This document shows positions 47,469 through 56,556 of a DNA stretch of 64,000 nucleotides, piece after piece; positions within the stretch are counted from its first letter, which is position 1, and every line of letters starts with the position of its first letter. The position numbers and the translations under genes are program-made. The notes under the pieces were generated by a model. That model was not told the origin of the DNA. It searched no databases and saw nothing but the letters and a program-made list of their open reading frames with translations. This DNA is from Helcococcus kunzii ATCC 51366 (GTDB taxonomy: Bacteria > Bacillota > Clostridia > Tissierellales > Peptoniphilaceae): contig NZ_JH601088.1 of NCBI RefSeq assembly GCF_000245755.1, positions 1,678,111-1,742,110 on the forward strand. Direction: 5' to 3'.

Positions 47469-48237
47469 TTGATGCCCTCCTAATCAATTGTACTGAAATC
47501 TTATCAGTATACTTAAATCCTAATTTTTCATATATTTTTCTCGCATTTAGATTATCCCTACTAACCCAAAGCAAGACTTTTTTATTAATATTTTCCAACA
47601 TACCCATTATCATATCAATACCAATACCAAGTCCTCGACAAATTTTGTCAACTATGATATGAGATAAAAGGTAATGATTCTTATACTCTTTCCTCGTTAT
47701 TGCAGATACTATTTTATTTTCTTTCTTATATACAAAAATTTCTTTTTTATCAATCAATACTTTGAATTCTTCAATACTTGGATAACTGTTTATCACAGGA
47801 TCTAAGCCCGTTTCATATAAAAAGATTATCTCCTTATAATCATCCTCATTTGGAATAGTTAACTTAAATCTACTTTTATAATTTAACTTAGGCTCATCTA
47901 ATCTCATCTCCACATTTTCACCAAAATGCTCGAATCCATTATTTTCCCAATAAACAATATGTTCTTCATTTCTTCTTTTATTTTCTTTATCAATTATTTC
48001 AATAATACAATCGTTATTTAATAAATTGTTAAATTCAGCTTCTTTATCAAAATTTATATAATAATACATGTGAAAAATAGACTTTGAAGTGTCTAAAAAA
48101 TATAAACCATTTTCAGATTCAATGGTTTTTAAAGCATCTTCATTTTGCAATTCACGTAAAAATGAAACACCCATTAAATTATTTGATTTCTTAAAACCTT
48201 CAGATTTATATTTCTTTACTATTTCACTAAGCTCCAC
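47455..48237 (-). CDS. GNAT family N-acetyltransferase
   Basis: This 260-residue protein has a C-terminal GNAT domain: NHYLLSHIIVDKICRGLGIG carries the acetyl-CoA loop (RGLGIG), and LLWVSRDNLNARKIYEKLGF the motif B region. Its first half (to about 130) has no clear match. It starts at GTG 48237, overlapping the ligase stop, with AAAGGA upstream. Being inside the operon, it probably acylates the amino group of the amino acid activated by the ligase, before or after loading on the carrier. Such a step is absent from classical dlt operons. Confidence 0.82.
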   Translation of the reverse strand: MELSEIVKKYKSEGFKKSNNLMGVSFLRELQNEDALKTIESENGLYFLDTSKSIFHMYYYINFDKEAEFNNLLNNDCIIEIIDKENKRRNEEHIVYWENNGFEHFGENVEMRLDEPKLNYKSRFKLTIPNEDDYKEIIFLYETGLDPVINSYPSIEEFKVLIDKKEIFVYKKENKIVSAITRKEYKNHYLLSHIIVDKICRGLGIGIDMIMGMLENINKKVLLWVSRDNLNARKIYEKLGFKYTDKISVQLIRRASNDRK

Positions 48238-49744
48238 AATGTATTCCTTTTAATTTAACTCTATCAATCTTACTATTTTTTGTAACTGGTAACTTTTCAT
48301 ACCAAATCATTTCATTCGGTATCATATATTTTGGCAATAGCTCTTTCAACGTCAAATATACCTTTTTATTATCGTCTTCTTTTGATTCGTAAAACATAAC
48401 GATTTTTTCGCGCTCTTCATTATAAACACATACGGAAGCATTGATAAAATCGACACTATTCGCAAGTTTTTCAATCTCTGCCAGCTCGATTCTATGTCCC
48501 ATATGTTTTATTTGATGATCTTTTCTACCAATAAAAATTAATTCACCCAACTCATTATATTCAGCCAAATCTCCGGTACGATAAATTTTTTCTTCGTATG
48601 ACTTATTTAATGGGTTTTGTACGAATGCTTTAGCTGTTATCTCAGGATCATTGTAATATCCTAAAGCTAAAGAAGACCCTCTAACACAAATCTCACCTTG
48701 AATGTTCGCCTCTGTAATCAATTTATCTTCATTATCAAGCAATAAGATTTCTGTATTTCTAAACGCCTTACCAATAGGTAAAGTATCTTTATCGTCAAAT
48801 TCTTTTTCAACTTTATAGAAAGTGCAATTGCATGTAATTTCTGTAGGTCCATATAGATTCACATATTGTATATCAGGTTGGTTTTTTCTCCAATAATTTA
48901 ACACCTTTGTCGGCATCACCTCACCTGAAAACATGGCAAGCTTAAGAGTCTGCATCTTATCTTTTTCAAGACCTTTTACATTTTCTACTATCCTAAAAAC
49001 TGATGTCGCCCAGATTGCCGTATTTATTTTATTTTCATTAATATATTCAATTAGCTTAGTCGGGAACATAAAGCATACTTTTGGAATGACAATCAATGTC
49101 GCCCCATTTAACAATGTTGAATAAATATCTTTAACTGAAACATCAAAATCAAATGGCGCCTGATTTCCAAAAATATTATTCTCATCGAAATGAAACTCTT
49201 TTTTAAACTGATTAACCATATCCAATACCGCATACTGCTTAATCAGTACTCCCTTTGGTGTCCCAGTAGATCCAGAAGTAAAAATAGCATATAAAGGATC
49301 TGTATCAATCATGCTTTCTCTAACTTGATTTAGCAATTTTTCATCTATTTTAATATCTAAAAGTTCTTTATAGTTGAATAAAGGACATTTATCATTTCCA
49401 TAATCAAGCTTTTCTTTTTTTGTCGCATTAATCAAAATACTTGGCTGTAGTTTATTTAAGATCTTCTCCACTCTTTCTTTAGGTTGATTGATATCTATTG
49501 GAGCATAAAAATTTCCACTATATGTGATACCAAGAAATGTGATTAATGATTCTATATTTCTATCTATAAAAACAACTATCGGATTATTTTTAACATTTAC
49601 CTTTTGCAATAAACTTGTTGCAATGGATTTAGACAGTCTCTGTGCCTCAACATAACTCACGCTTGAAAATTGATCCTTAAATAGTGTTTTGTTTTGGTAT
49701 TCATGACATGATTTTTCAAAAATGTCAAGAACTGTAATATCCAT
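48227..49744 (-). CDS. Amino-acid adenylating ligase, DltA-like with altered pocket
   Basis: This 505-residue AMP-forming ligase has the length of DltA. Core motifs are FTSGSTGTPKGV (A3), APFDFDVSVKDIY (A4; Asp201, which binds the substrate amino group), NLYGPTEITCNC (A5), YRTGDLAEY (A7) and TKNSKIDR with the catalytic Lys (A10). By spacing, Asp201 and Ser273 (MFSGEVMP) correspond to Asp197 and Cys269 of Bacillus cereus DltA. Cys269 is the residue linked to D-alanine preference. Ser here suggests another amino acid or relaxed chirality. Start 49744 follows GGAGGATTTA. It is the first gene of the dlt-like operon. Confidence 0.85.
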   Translation of the reverse strand: MDITVLDIFEKSCHEYQNKTLFKDQFSSVSYVEAQRLSKSIATSLLQKVNVKNNPIVVFIDRNIESLITFLGITYSGNFYAPIDINQPKERVEKILNKLQPSILINATKKEKLDYGNDKCPLFNYKELLDIKIDEKLLNQVRESMIDTDPLYAIFTSGSTGTPKGVLIKQYAVLDMVNQFKKEFHFDENNIFGNQAPFDFDVSVKDIYSTLLNGATLIVIPKVCFMFPTKLIEYINENKINTAIWATSVFRIVENVKGLEKDKMQTLKLAMFSGEVMPTKVLNYWRKNQPDIQYVNLYGPTEITCNCTFYKVEKEFDDKDTLPIGKAFRNTEILLLDNEDKLITEANIQGEICVRGSSLALGYYNDPEITAKAFVQNPLNKSYEEKIYRTGDLAEYNELGELIFIGRKDHQIKHMGHRIELAEIEKLANSVDFINASVCVYNEEREKIVMFYESKEDDNKKVYLTLKELLPKYMIPNEMIWYEKLPVTKNSKIDRVKLKGIHCGA

Positions 49745-49795
49745 TAAATCCTCCACGGAAAATATTTGTTTCCAATTTGTAATGTATTCTATATA

Positions 49796-49824
49796 ATCAT
49801 ACCTATATTTAGTATATAAATCAA
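49796..49824 (-). promoter_or_regulatory. Promoter of the dlt-like operon
   Basis: Minus strand TTGATT (49819-49824), a 17-bp spacer, then TATGAT (49796-49801), about 50 bp before the ligase start. Confidence 0.6.
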
Positions 49825-50001
49825 ATATCACAGATGGTTTATAAGGCTAAATTTTAGGCATCGAGCTAGTTTTATCGTATAAAACTTTAATATATTAGTT
49901 TTAAGCAACATTATTTAAATTACAAAATGATAGCGTAGACATCAAAAAATTCCATTCCTCCTAACAATAAAATATGAAAAATAATAGAATTAATGCTATA
50001 C

Positions 50002-50035
50002 TTTATTTGACAAATAAATTTATTATATTTAAATT
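50002..50035 (+). promoter_or_regulatory. Promoter/operator of the phosphonate-type ABC operon
   Basis: TTGACA (50007-50012), a 17-bp spacer and TAAATT (50030-50035). The -35 box lies inside the perfect inverted repeat TTTATTTG-A-CAAATAAA (50002-50018), a likely repressor site. Confidence 0.6.
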
Positions 50036-50059
50036 GTCTAATAAAATTTGGAGGAAATA

Positions 50060-51121
50060 ATGAATATTTCAAAAAAAATAGTCAGTTTATTACTAGCATT
50101 AGCTATGGTTTTCTCATTAGTAGCTTGTGGAACATCTAACAATGAACCTAAAGATACTTCAAAAAAAGAAGGAGAATTAACTAAAGTTGATGAAATCTCA
50201 GTACAATTTGTACCTTCAAGAGATCCGGAAGATATTATAAATGCTACAAAACCTTTAGGGGATATCTTAAAGAAACATCTTAAAGAACAAGGTTTTGATG
50301 TAAATAAAATCGATATAAGTGTTGGTACAAACTACGAAGCTACAGGTGAAGCATTATCATCTGGCTCAATTGATGTAGGTTTAATCCCTGGTGGGACATA
50401 TGTATTGTATGATGATGGAGCTGAAGTATTACTTACAGCTACAAGAAAAGGCTTAAGCAATGATTCTGAAAATGCAAAAGACTGGAACGAAAACAAACCT
50501 ACAAAATTAACTGATAAACAAGTAACATATTACAGATCAATTATTATCGCTGGTCCATCTGAAAAAGGACAAGAATTAGCTAAAAAAGTTAACTCTGGCG
50601 CAGAATTAACATGGGATGATATTAAAGATGCAAAATGGGGTGTAAGAGGTATCTCTTCATCAGCTGGTTATATCTACCCATATCTATATCTAAAAGATAA
50701 ATTTGGTAAGACAATACCTGATTTAAAATCAGTAGTTGAAATGGATAACTACAATACTTCAATGGCTCAATTAGCTACAGGTCAATTAGACGTTATTGTT
50801 GCTTTCGCAGACGCAAGAATGGATAATGAACCTAAATGGCAATCAGAATACCAAGGTAAAAACACAATTTGGGAAGATACAAATATTATCGGTGTAACTG
50901 ATCCAATCTATAATGATACAGTTTCCGTATCAAAGAAATCTTCTAAAATGACAGCAGAATTAAAAGAAGCTCTTGCGAATGCATTTATCGAGTTAGCTAA
51001 AACAGATGAAGGTAAAGAAGTAATCAAGATTTACAATCACGAAGGTTACGAAAAGGCTAAATCAGAAGATTACGATAAAGAAAGACAAGCACAAAAAATT
51101 ATGAAAGAATTAAATCAATAA
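50060..51121 (+). CDS. phnD: Phosphonate-type ABC transporter binding lipoprotein (PhnD-like)
   Basis: This 353-residue lipoprotein has signal peptide MNISKKIVSLLLALAMVFSL, lipobox LVACG, then a PhnD-type binding fold: VQFVPSRDPEDIINATKPLG, SVGTNYEATGEALSSGSIDVG and WGVRGISSSAGYIYP. PhnD-like proteins bind phosphonates, phosphite or phosphate esters. Start 50060 follows GGAGGAAATA. It heads a five-gene operon. Ligand identity is open because no phosphonate-breakdown gene is nearby. Confidence 0.88.
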   Translation: MNISKKIVSLLLALAMVFSLVACGTSNNEPKDTSKKEGELTKVDEISVQFVPSRDPEDIINATKPLGDILKKHLKEQGFDVNKIDISVGTNYEATGEALSSGSIDVGLIPGGTYVLYDDGAEVLLTATRKGLSNDSENAKDWNENKPTKLTDKQVTYYRSIIIAGPSEKGQELAKKVNSGAELTWDDIKDAKWGVRGISSSAGYIYPYLYLKDKFGKTIPDLKSVVEMDNYNTSMAQLATGQLDVIVAFADARMDNEPKWQSEYQGKNTIWEDTNIIGVTDPIYNDTVSVSKKSSKMTAELKEALANAFIELAKTDEGKEVIKIYNHEGYEKAKSEDYDKERQAQKIMKELNQ

Positions 51122-51150
51122 TAGAATACGAGGCTTCTCAATTTCTATAT

Positions 51151-51177
51151 GGCCTGGACAGTTAGCTGCTCTGGGCC
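51151..51177 (+). terminator. Intra-operon hairpin between phnD and phnC
   Basis: GGCCTGGACAG pairs with CTGCTCTGGGCC around TTAG with a bulge, then TTATT. It is probably a partial terminator that raises binding-protein output. Confidence 0.5.
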
Positions 51178-51204
51178 TTATTAATTTAAGAAATGGTGAT
51201 TAAA

Positions 51205-52053
51205 ATGATAGAATTTAAAAATGTAAGTAAAGTATACCCTGGTGGATTTACCGCACTTAAAGATATTAACTTAACCATTCATGAAGGTGAATTTATCGCA
51301 ATTATTGGACGATCTGGTGCAGGTAAATCAACACTAATTAGAACAATTAATAAAATGATTGACATAAACGAAGGGACATTAACTGTAAAAGGTAAAAATG
51401 TTAGTCAATTAAATGGAAAAGATTTAAGAAAATTTAGAAGAAATATCGGTATGATATTTCAACAATTTAATCTTGTTGATAGAACAACTGTTATAAAAAA
51501 TGTACTTGCAGGTTTTGTACCTGATTTAAATATGTTCCAAAGAATATTTGGGATTTATCCTAGAGAAAGTAAATTAAAAGCATTAGAAGCTTTGAGACAA
51601 GTAGATATTTTAGATAAAGCATATAATCGTGCTGATCAATTGTCTGGTGGTCAACAACAAAGAGTTGCACTAGCTAGGACATTGGCACAAAGTCCAGACA
51701 TTATACTTGCTGATGAACCTGTTGCGAGCCTAGACCCTGTAACAGCAACACAAGTAATGGACTACTTTACAAAAATTAATAGAGAACAAAATATCGCTAT
51801 ATTGATAAACATTCACCATGTAGATTTAGCATTGGATTATGCGACTAGAGTTATTGGTATAAAAGATGGTGTAATAGTTTATGATGGTCCTGCTGATAAA
51901 GTAGATAAAGACGTTTTGAAAAATATTTATGGCGAAAAACTTAATGAAATCGAATTAAATGATGTTGAAATTAAAGATGATGAATCTGTAGAAGAAGTCA
52001 TCGATGAAGTTGCTTTAAACGAAAATAAAGAAGACACAAACGAGGGATTATAA
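51205..52053 (+). CDS. phnC: Phosphonate-type ABC transporter ATPase
   Basis: This 282-residue ATPase of the PhnC class has Walker A GRSGAGKSTLIRTINKM, Q-loop FQQFNLVDRTTV, signature LSGGQQQRVALART, Walker B IILADEPVASLD and H-loop NIHHVDLALDY. It has an acidic C-terminal tail (about 250-282) not usual for the family. ATG 51205 is preferred over 51193 because GGTGA lies 6 nt before it. The stop overlaps the next start by one base. Confidence 0.92.
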   Translation: MIEFKNVSKVYPGGFTALKDINLTIHEGEFIAIIGRSGAGKSTLIRTINKMIDINEGTLTVKGKNVSQLNGKDLRKFRRNIGMIFQQFNLVDRTTVIKNVLAGFVPDLNMFQRIFGIYPRESKLKALEALRQVDILDKAYNRADQLSGGQQQRVALARTLAQSPDIILADEPVASLDPVTATQVMDYFTKINREQNIAILINIHHVDLALDYATRVIGIKDGVIVYDGPADKVDKDVLKNIYGEKLNEIELNDVEIKDDESVEEVIDEVALNENKEDTNEGL

Positions 52054-52874
52054 TGAATATTTTTGATAAAATTTTTCCTCCTAAAAAATATGTATTGAAA
52101 GATGACACTATTGTTTATGAAAAGAGAAGTAAAGCCTTAGTGATAGTGCCTATTCTATTAGTATTAATCTATTTATCAATTAAGGCTACAAAGTTTGATT
52201 TATTAGTTCTAGTAGACAATTTTAAACAATTTAGCTTTATTTTGTCACAAATATTTAGCCCAAACTTTAATTATCTACCAAGAGTAATAGATCCTCTTTT
52301 AGAAACAATTAAAATGAGTTTATTGGGTTCATTTTTAGGTGGAATAATTTCCTTACCATTCGCATATCTTGCTGCATCCAATATGATGCAAAATAATTTT
52401 GTAAACTGGATAGTTAGATTGGTATTTTCTATAATGCGTACCATTCCTACGATTGTAAATGCACTTATCGCAACATTTATTTTTGGTATCGGCGCACTTG
52501 CGGGTACTGTAGCTATTTTCCTTTATTCATTTTCATATGTAGGTAAACTAACTTACGAACAAATCGAAAATGTTAATTTAGGTGCTTTCGAAGCGTTAAT
52601 GTCTATGGGTTACACAAGACCTATTGCATTTATTAAATCAGTCTTGCCACAAGTATTACCAACCTTCATCTCAACTCTATTATATAACTTTGAAGGTAAT
52701 GTTAGATATGCTGCAATTCTTGGCTACGTTGGTGCTGGTGGTATTGGTATATTAATCAAACATAATATTGGACTAAGACAATACGATAATCTTGGTGCAG
52801 TTTTATTATGTATCTTAATAACTATTATCATTATAGAAAATGTCAGCATTTACTTTAGAAATAAATTGAATTAA
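52053..52874 (+). CDS. phnE: Phosphonate-type ABC transporter permease, first copy
   Basis: This 273-residue permease has about six hydrophobic segments. The family motifs VRLVFSIMRTIPTIVNALIA and AFEALMSMGYTRPIAFIKSVLPQV (coupling loop, cited in part as ALMSMGYTRP) are followed by GYVGAGGIGILIKH. With the second PhnE it forms the channel. Its start overlaps the phnC stop. Confidence 0.92.
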   Translation: MNIFDKIFPPKKYVLKDDTIVYEKRSKALVIVPILLVLIYLSIKATKFDLLVLVDNFKQFSFILSQIFSPNFNYLPRVIDPLLETIKMSLLGSFLGGIISLPFAYLAASNMMQNNFVNWIVRLVFSIMRTIPTIVNALIATFIFGIGALAGTVAIFLYSFSYVGKLTYEQIENVNLGAFEALMSMGYTRPIAFIKSVLPQVLPTFISTLLYNFEGNVRYAAILGYVGAGGIGILIKHNIGLRQYDNLGAVLLCILITIIIIENVSIYFRNKLN

Positions 52875-52884
52875 GGATAACAAA

Positions 52885-53694
52885 ATGAATGAAGAAATAT
52901 TAAAGAAATTAGAAAATGAGCCGAAAACAGGATTCAAAACAGCTGTAAATATCATCATTATTGTTGGTCTTTTAGTTTGGTCATTTTTAGGCATTCAACC
53001 TTCTGAAAGTAATATAAACGGCTGGGGAATTGTTGGAAAAATCTTTAGTGGAATATTTTCACCGGACTGGTCATTATTTAATCTTACAGGACAAGGGATA
53101 CCATTCCTACTAGTCGAAACACTTGCAATAGGCTTATTAGGTACACTTATGGGAGCAATACTTGCAATACCTTTCAGCTTTTTACAAGCTTCAAATATTG
53201 TTCCAAAGTGGTTTTCCTATATTACAAGACTATTTTTAATCTTTGTAAGAACCATTCCAACACTTGTATATGGGCTAATCTTTATTAGAGTTGTTGGTCC
53301 TGGACCATTTGCCGGCATACTGACTATGGCAATGACTTCAATCGGAATGCTTGCTAAGCTATTTACTGAATCAATTCTAGACATCAATAAAGATATCTTA
53401 GAGTCTCTTTCAGCTTTAGGAATGACTACATTTGAAAAAATACGTTTTGGTATATTACCACAACTTTCAGCGATGTTTTTATCAACAATCATTTACAGAT
53501 TTGATATAAATATTAGAGATGCTACAATACTTGGGCTAGTTGGTGCCGGTGGTATCGGTGCCCCACTTATATTTGCAATCAATGGATATAAATGGAAACA
53601 AGTAGGTGCGATACTTATCGGTTTAATGGTGTTAGTACTGACAATTGAGTACTTCTCATCTAAATTTAGATCAAAACTTGTAAAAGGATATTAA
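52885..53694 (+). CDS. phnE: Phosphonate-type ABC transporter permease, second copy
   Basis: This 269-residue permease is a paralogue of the preceding protein, with FVRTIPTLVYGLIFIRVVG, LSALGMTTFEKIRFGILPQL and LVGAGGIGAPLIF. Two PhnE permeases per system are common in Firmicutes. It ends 1 bp before the nucleotidase-like gene start. Confidence 0.92.
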   Translation: MNEEILKKLENEPKTGFKTAVNIIIIVGLLVWSFLGIQPSESNINGWGIVGKIFSGIFSPDWSLFNLTGQGIPFLLVETLAIGLLGTLMGAILAIPFSFLQASNIVPKWFSYITRLFLIFVRTIPTLVYGLIFIRVVGPGPFAGILTMAMTSIGMLAKLFTESILDINKDILESLSALGMTTFEKIRFGILPQLSAMFLSTIIYRFDINIRDATILGLVGAGGIGAPLIFAINGYKWKQVGAILIGLMVLVLTIEYFSSKFRSKLVKGY

Positions 53695-53695
53695 T

Positions 53696-55153
53696 ATGAA
53701 AATCTTTTATACATCTGATGTCCATGGCTATTTTATGCCAACAAACTATATGGATATGGAAACTAAGCCAATGGGTTTAATTTCCGCTAGTAATAACTAT
53801 GTGAAATCAAAAAGTAATCTATTTATCGATTGTGGAGACATTCTGCAAGGTTCTGTATTTGATTACTATCTAAGCGAAAACAATAATTCAAAAGCAATTG
53901 CAGATATTGTCAACAAAATTGGTATAGATTTTATAACCGTAGGAAATCACGATTTTAACTACGGTTATGATTATCTAAAAAACTATTTAAATAATGTGAA
54001 TGCTACATGTATTTGTGCCAATTTAGTAGATAAAAAAGGAGAAATTACAAACTTAACAGACCATGCTATTGTCGAAATTGAAGGCAAAAAAATCGGTATA
54101 ATTGGAGCTGTGACTGACTGGGTAAATGTGTGGGAACAAAAGAAAAATCTTGTTGGTTTTGAGATAAAAGACACTTTATCCTCTTTGGTCAACGCATACG
54201 AAAATATCAAAGACTGCGACTATAAAATTTGCCTTTATCATGGTGGTATAGACTTCGACCCAGTTACAAAAGAAATCGTGGAAGATTCTGGAGAAAATAT
54301 CACAAGTCGCATCATCAATACAATAAATATAGACTTAGTACTTTGTGGACATCAACACCTTGAAATCACAGGTATTGACTACAATGGTACAAAGGTGGTA
54401 GAACCTTCATTCTTTGGTGGAAAATATGCCGAAATTGATATCAATCTAGACAATAAAAATCTAAAAGTTAAATTACGTCATATAGATGGAAATTTCGATG
54501 AAGAAAAATTCTCCGAAGAAGTTCTTCTTAACAACAAGATTAATGAGTACATTGATAGAAAAATTGCTACTCTAGATAAAGATTATCTACCAAAGGATAG
54601 ATTAGAAATGGCATTAAATGGAAGTGAACTCGCTTTCTTTATAAACAAAATTCAACTGGAATTAACCGGTGCTGATGTATCAATGAACGCTCTAGCAAAT
54701 GAAGTTTCAGGATTCAAAAAGGATTTAACAATCAGACAAATATTAAATACTTTCAGATATCCAAATACACTTGAAGTTTACGAAATAGATGGTAAAACTC
54801 TTAGAAGAGGATTAAATAAAAACTTCGAATACATTGTAAAGGACGAAAATGGCTATAGGATAAATGAAGACTATATAATTCCAAAATTATCACATTACAA
54901 TTTTGACTTTTATGATGGCATCACTTATGACATCGACTTTGATAAACCATTCGACTCTAGAGTAGGAAACATCTACAAAGATGGTAGAGTCATCAAAGAT
55001 GATGAGATACTTACAATAGTATTAAACAATTACCGCGCTACAGGAGTTTCCGGTTTTGATATGTACAAAGGCCTTAAACTAGTGAAAAAAGTAGATTCCG
55101 ATATTTCACAATTATTTATTGACTATTTTAAAAATAAATATAATAAAGGCTAA
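53696..55153 (+). CDS. 5'-nucleotidase/2',3'-cyclic phosphodiesterase-like metallophosphoesterase
   Basis: This 485-residue two-domain protein has an N-terminal calcineurin-type domain (TSDVHGY, DCGDILQGS, VGNHDFNYG, LYHGGID and LCGHQHLE as metal-binding blocks, about 1-260). A C-terminal 5'-nucleotidase domain (about 290-480) binds the nucleoside. Homologues are usually secreted; here no signal peptide is visible, so it probably works in the cytoplasm. Coupled to a phosphonate-type importer, it may release phosphate from an imported organophosphate or nucleotide. No terminator precedes it and one follows. Confidence 0.87.
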   Translation: MKIFYTSDVHGYFMPTNYMDMETKPMGLISASNNYVKSKSNLFIDCGDILQGSVFDYYLSENNNSKAIADIVNKIGIDFITVGNHDFNYGYDYLKNYLNNVNATCICANLVDKKGEITNLTDHAIVEIEGKKIGIIGAVTDWVNVWEQKKNLVGFEIKDTLSSLVNAYENIKDCDYKICLYHGGIDFDPVTKEIVEDSGENITSRIINTINIDLVLCGHQHLEITGIDYNGTKVVEPSFFGGKYAEIDINLDNKNLKVKLRHIDGNFDEEKFSEEVLLNNKINEYIDRKIATLDKDYLPKDRLEMALNGSELAFFINKIQLELTGADVSMNALANEVSGFKKDLTIRQILNTFRYPNTLEVYEIDGKTLRRGLNKNFEYIVKDENGYRINEDYIIPKLSHYNFDFYDGITYDIDFDKPFDSRVGNIYKDGRVIKDDEILTIVLNNYRATGVSGFDMYKGLKLVKKVDSDISQLFIDYFKNKYNKG

Positions 55154-55205
55154 TCAATATATTTGAAGTGATCCATCTCTTCAGATATTTATGAACCAAT
55201 GTACG

Positions 55206-55255
55206 AAAGACTGTTGCATTACGCCAAATGGCATTTTGCAGCAGTCTTTTTGTGT
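55206..55255 (+). terminator. Terminator of the phn-type operon
   Basis: AAAGACTG-TTGCA pairs with TGCA-GCAGTCTTT, then TTTGTGTTTTT. Confidence 0.8.
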
Positions 55256-55302
55256 TTTTAATATTGGGATTTGGGATATAAAAATGAGAAAATATAGGTC
55301 AC

Positions 55303-55440
55303 GACCCTAGCGGATTGAGAAAAAAAGAAAACACTGGGGGAAAAGGTGGATTTTCAGCCCTAGCAAATTATGAAAATCGAAAACGCTAGGGGCGAAATGG
55401 CTTCAAAACTCTTGCAAATTAGGAAAATCCAAAAAAGCAA
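55303..55440. repeat. Family B copies, diverged
   Basis: CCCTAGC (55305), CCCTAGC (55358) and CTCTTGC (55409) are 51-53 bp apart, with AACGCTAGGGG (55383) and ACACTGGGGG (55331) as right arms. This is the same repeat family as at 43088, in a weaker state. Confidence 0.7.
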
Positions 55441-55473
55441 TGGACAAATGGCACTGAAATTAAAAATTGGAAA

Positions 55474-55639
55474 TTTAGTACCAAATTTTTAAAGTGGAAA
55501 TGGTACTAAAAATTAAAATATTAAATTTAGTACCAAAAATTTTCAGTGAAAATGGAACTAAATTAGAAAAATTCAAATATAGTACCAAAAGCGTCTAATA
55601 AAATTGGTACTAAAAACGAAATTTCAATATTTAGTTCCA
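55474..55639. repeat. Family C: TTTAGTACCA/TGGTACTAAA palindromic repeats
   Basis: Left arms TTTAGTACC start at 55474, 55526, 55578 (TATAGTACC) and 55630 (TTTAGTTCC), a 52-bp period. Right arms TGGTACTAAA lie at 55501 and 55604, with a weaker TGGAACTAAA at 55553. The 55.2-55.7 kb gap holds a terminator and repeats only. Confidence 0.82.
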
Positions 55640-55691
55640 TTCTAGCCATATCTTCATAAAATAATCAGAAAATACCCCTTTAACATCTTAA

Positions 55692-56501
55692 CTACATCTC
55701 AATATTTAATCTTTCGATGATTGCATCCAAAACACCATCATCATTATTGCTTTTTGCAATATATTTTGCAGCCTCTTTAGCATCTGGGCTGGCATTCTCC
55801 ATAGCATAGGAATATTTAGCTAATTTTAGCATTTCAATATCATTTCCACCATCACCAAAAGCCATTAGATTATCAGGACTTATTTTCCAAATATCTAAAA
55901 GATATTTCATTGCGGTACCTTTGTTATTGCCCTTTCTAATAATATCGATATTGCCATGACCTGATGTTACAGATTGTACGACATCTCCAAACTCCTTAGT
56001 TAAATCATCGATAATATTATATGTTTCATCTATTGGTGTATCAAATGAAAACTTAGTAAATCTATCATCTGGTAATGGAAAATATGAATCAATTTCCTTA
56101 ACCTTTGTATGGTAACGAGCAAAGTCTATTTTCTTTTCTTCTTCTACATCTTTTAATAGATAAGCTGACTTTTCAGCATCTAATATTAGTTCTAAATGAT
56201 AATTATTTTCTATTAGGTATTTAAGAATTTTTTCGACAATATCATTTGGAATGCTCTCTACTCTCAACTCTTTATTATTGTCTACGAAAAATGCCCCATT
56301 ATCACCAACAATGGCAATTTTATCAGTATATCCTTCAAAAAATGTTCTAATTTGATAATATTGGTTTCCACTTATCGCAACAAATTTTATACCATTTTCT
56401 TCAAAAAATTGAAACACCTTCTTAAATTTCTCTCTATTATAGTCATGATCACTTCTTAAGAATGTCCCATCCATATCTACAGCAACTACTTTGATATCCA
56501 T
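55692..56501 (-). CDS. Cof-type HAD sugar/nucleotide phosphatase
   Basis: This 269-residue HAD hydrolase of the Cof/YidA subfamily has VAVDMDGTFLRSD (nucleophile Asp), FVAISGN (motif II), GNNKGTAMKYLL (Lys) and MAFGDGGNDIEMLKLA (motif IV), with a C2-type cap domain (about 85-190). Substrates of such enzymes are broad. It follows the LysR gene by about 55 bp on the same strand and may share its promoter. Confidence 0.88.
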   Translation of the reverse strand: MDIKVVAVDMDGTFLRSDHDYNREKFKKVFQFFEENGIKFVAISGNQYYQIRTFFEGYTDKIAIVGDNGAFFVDNNKELRVESIPNDIVEKILKYLIENNYHLELILDAEKSAYLLKDVEEEKKIDFARYHTKVKEIDSYFPLPDDRFTKFSFDTPIDETYNIIDDLTKEFGDVVQSVTSGHGNIDIIRKGNNKGTAMKYLLDIWKISPDNLMAFGDGGNDIEMLKLAKYSYAMENASPDAKEAAKYIAKSNNDDGVLDAIIERLNIEM

Positions 56502-56556
56502 AAAAACTCCTTTATTACTTTATACTAATATACTAACACAATAAAGAAAAATTTTA

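Noticed and set aside
48227..49744. Calling the ligase dltA outright
   Set aside because: The length and order fit, but the pocket cysteine is Ser and a GNAT gene is built into the operon, so D-alanine is not a safe substrate claim.
53696..55153. Secreted UshA-like nucleotidase
   Set aside because: The N-terminus MKIFYTSDVHGY begins directly in the catalytic domain with no signal peptide.
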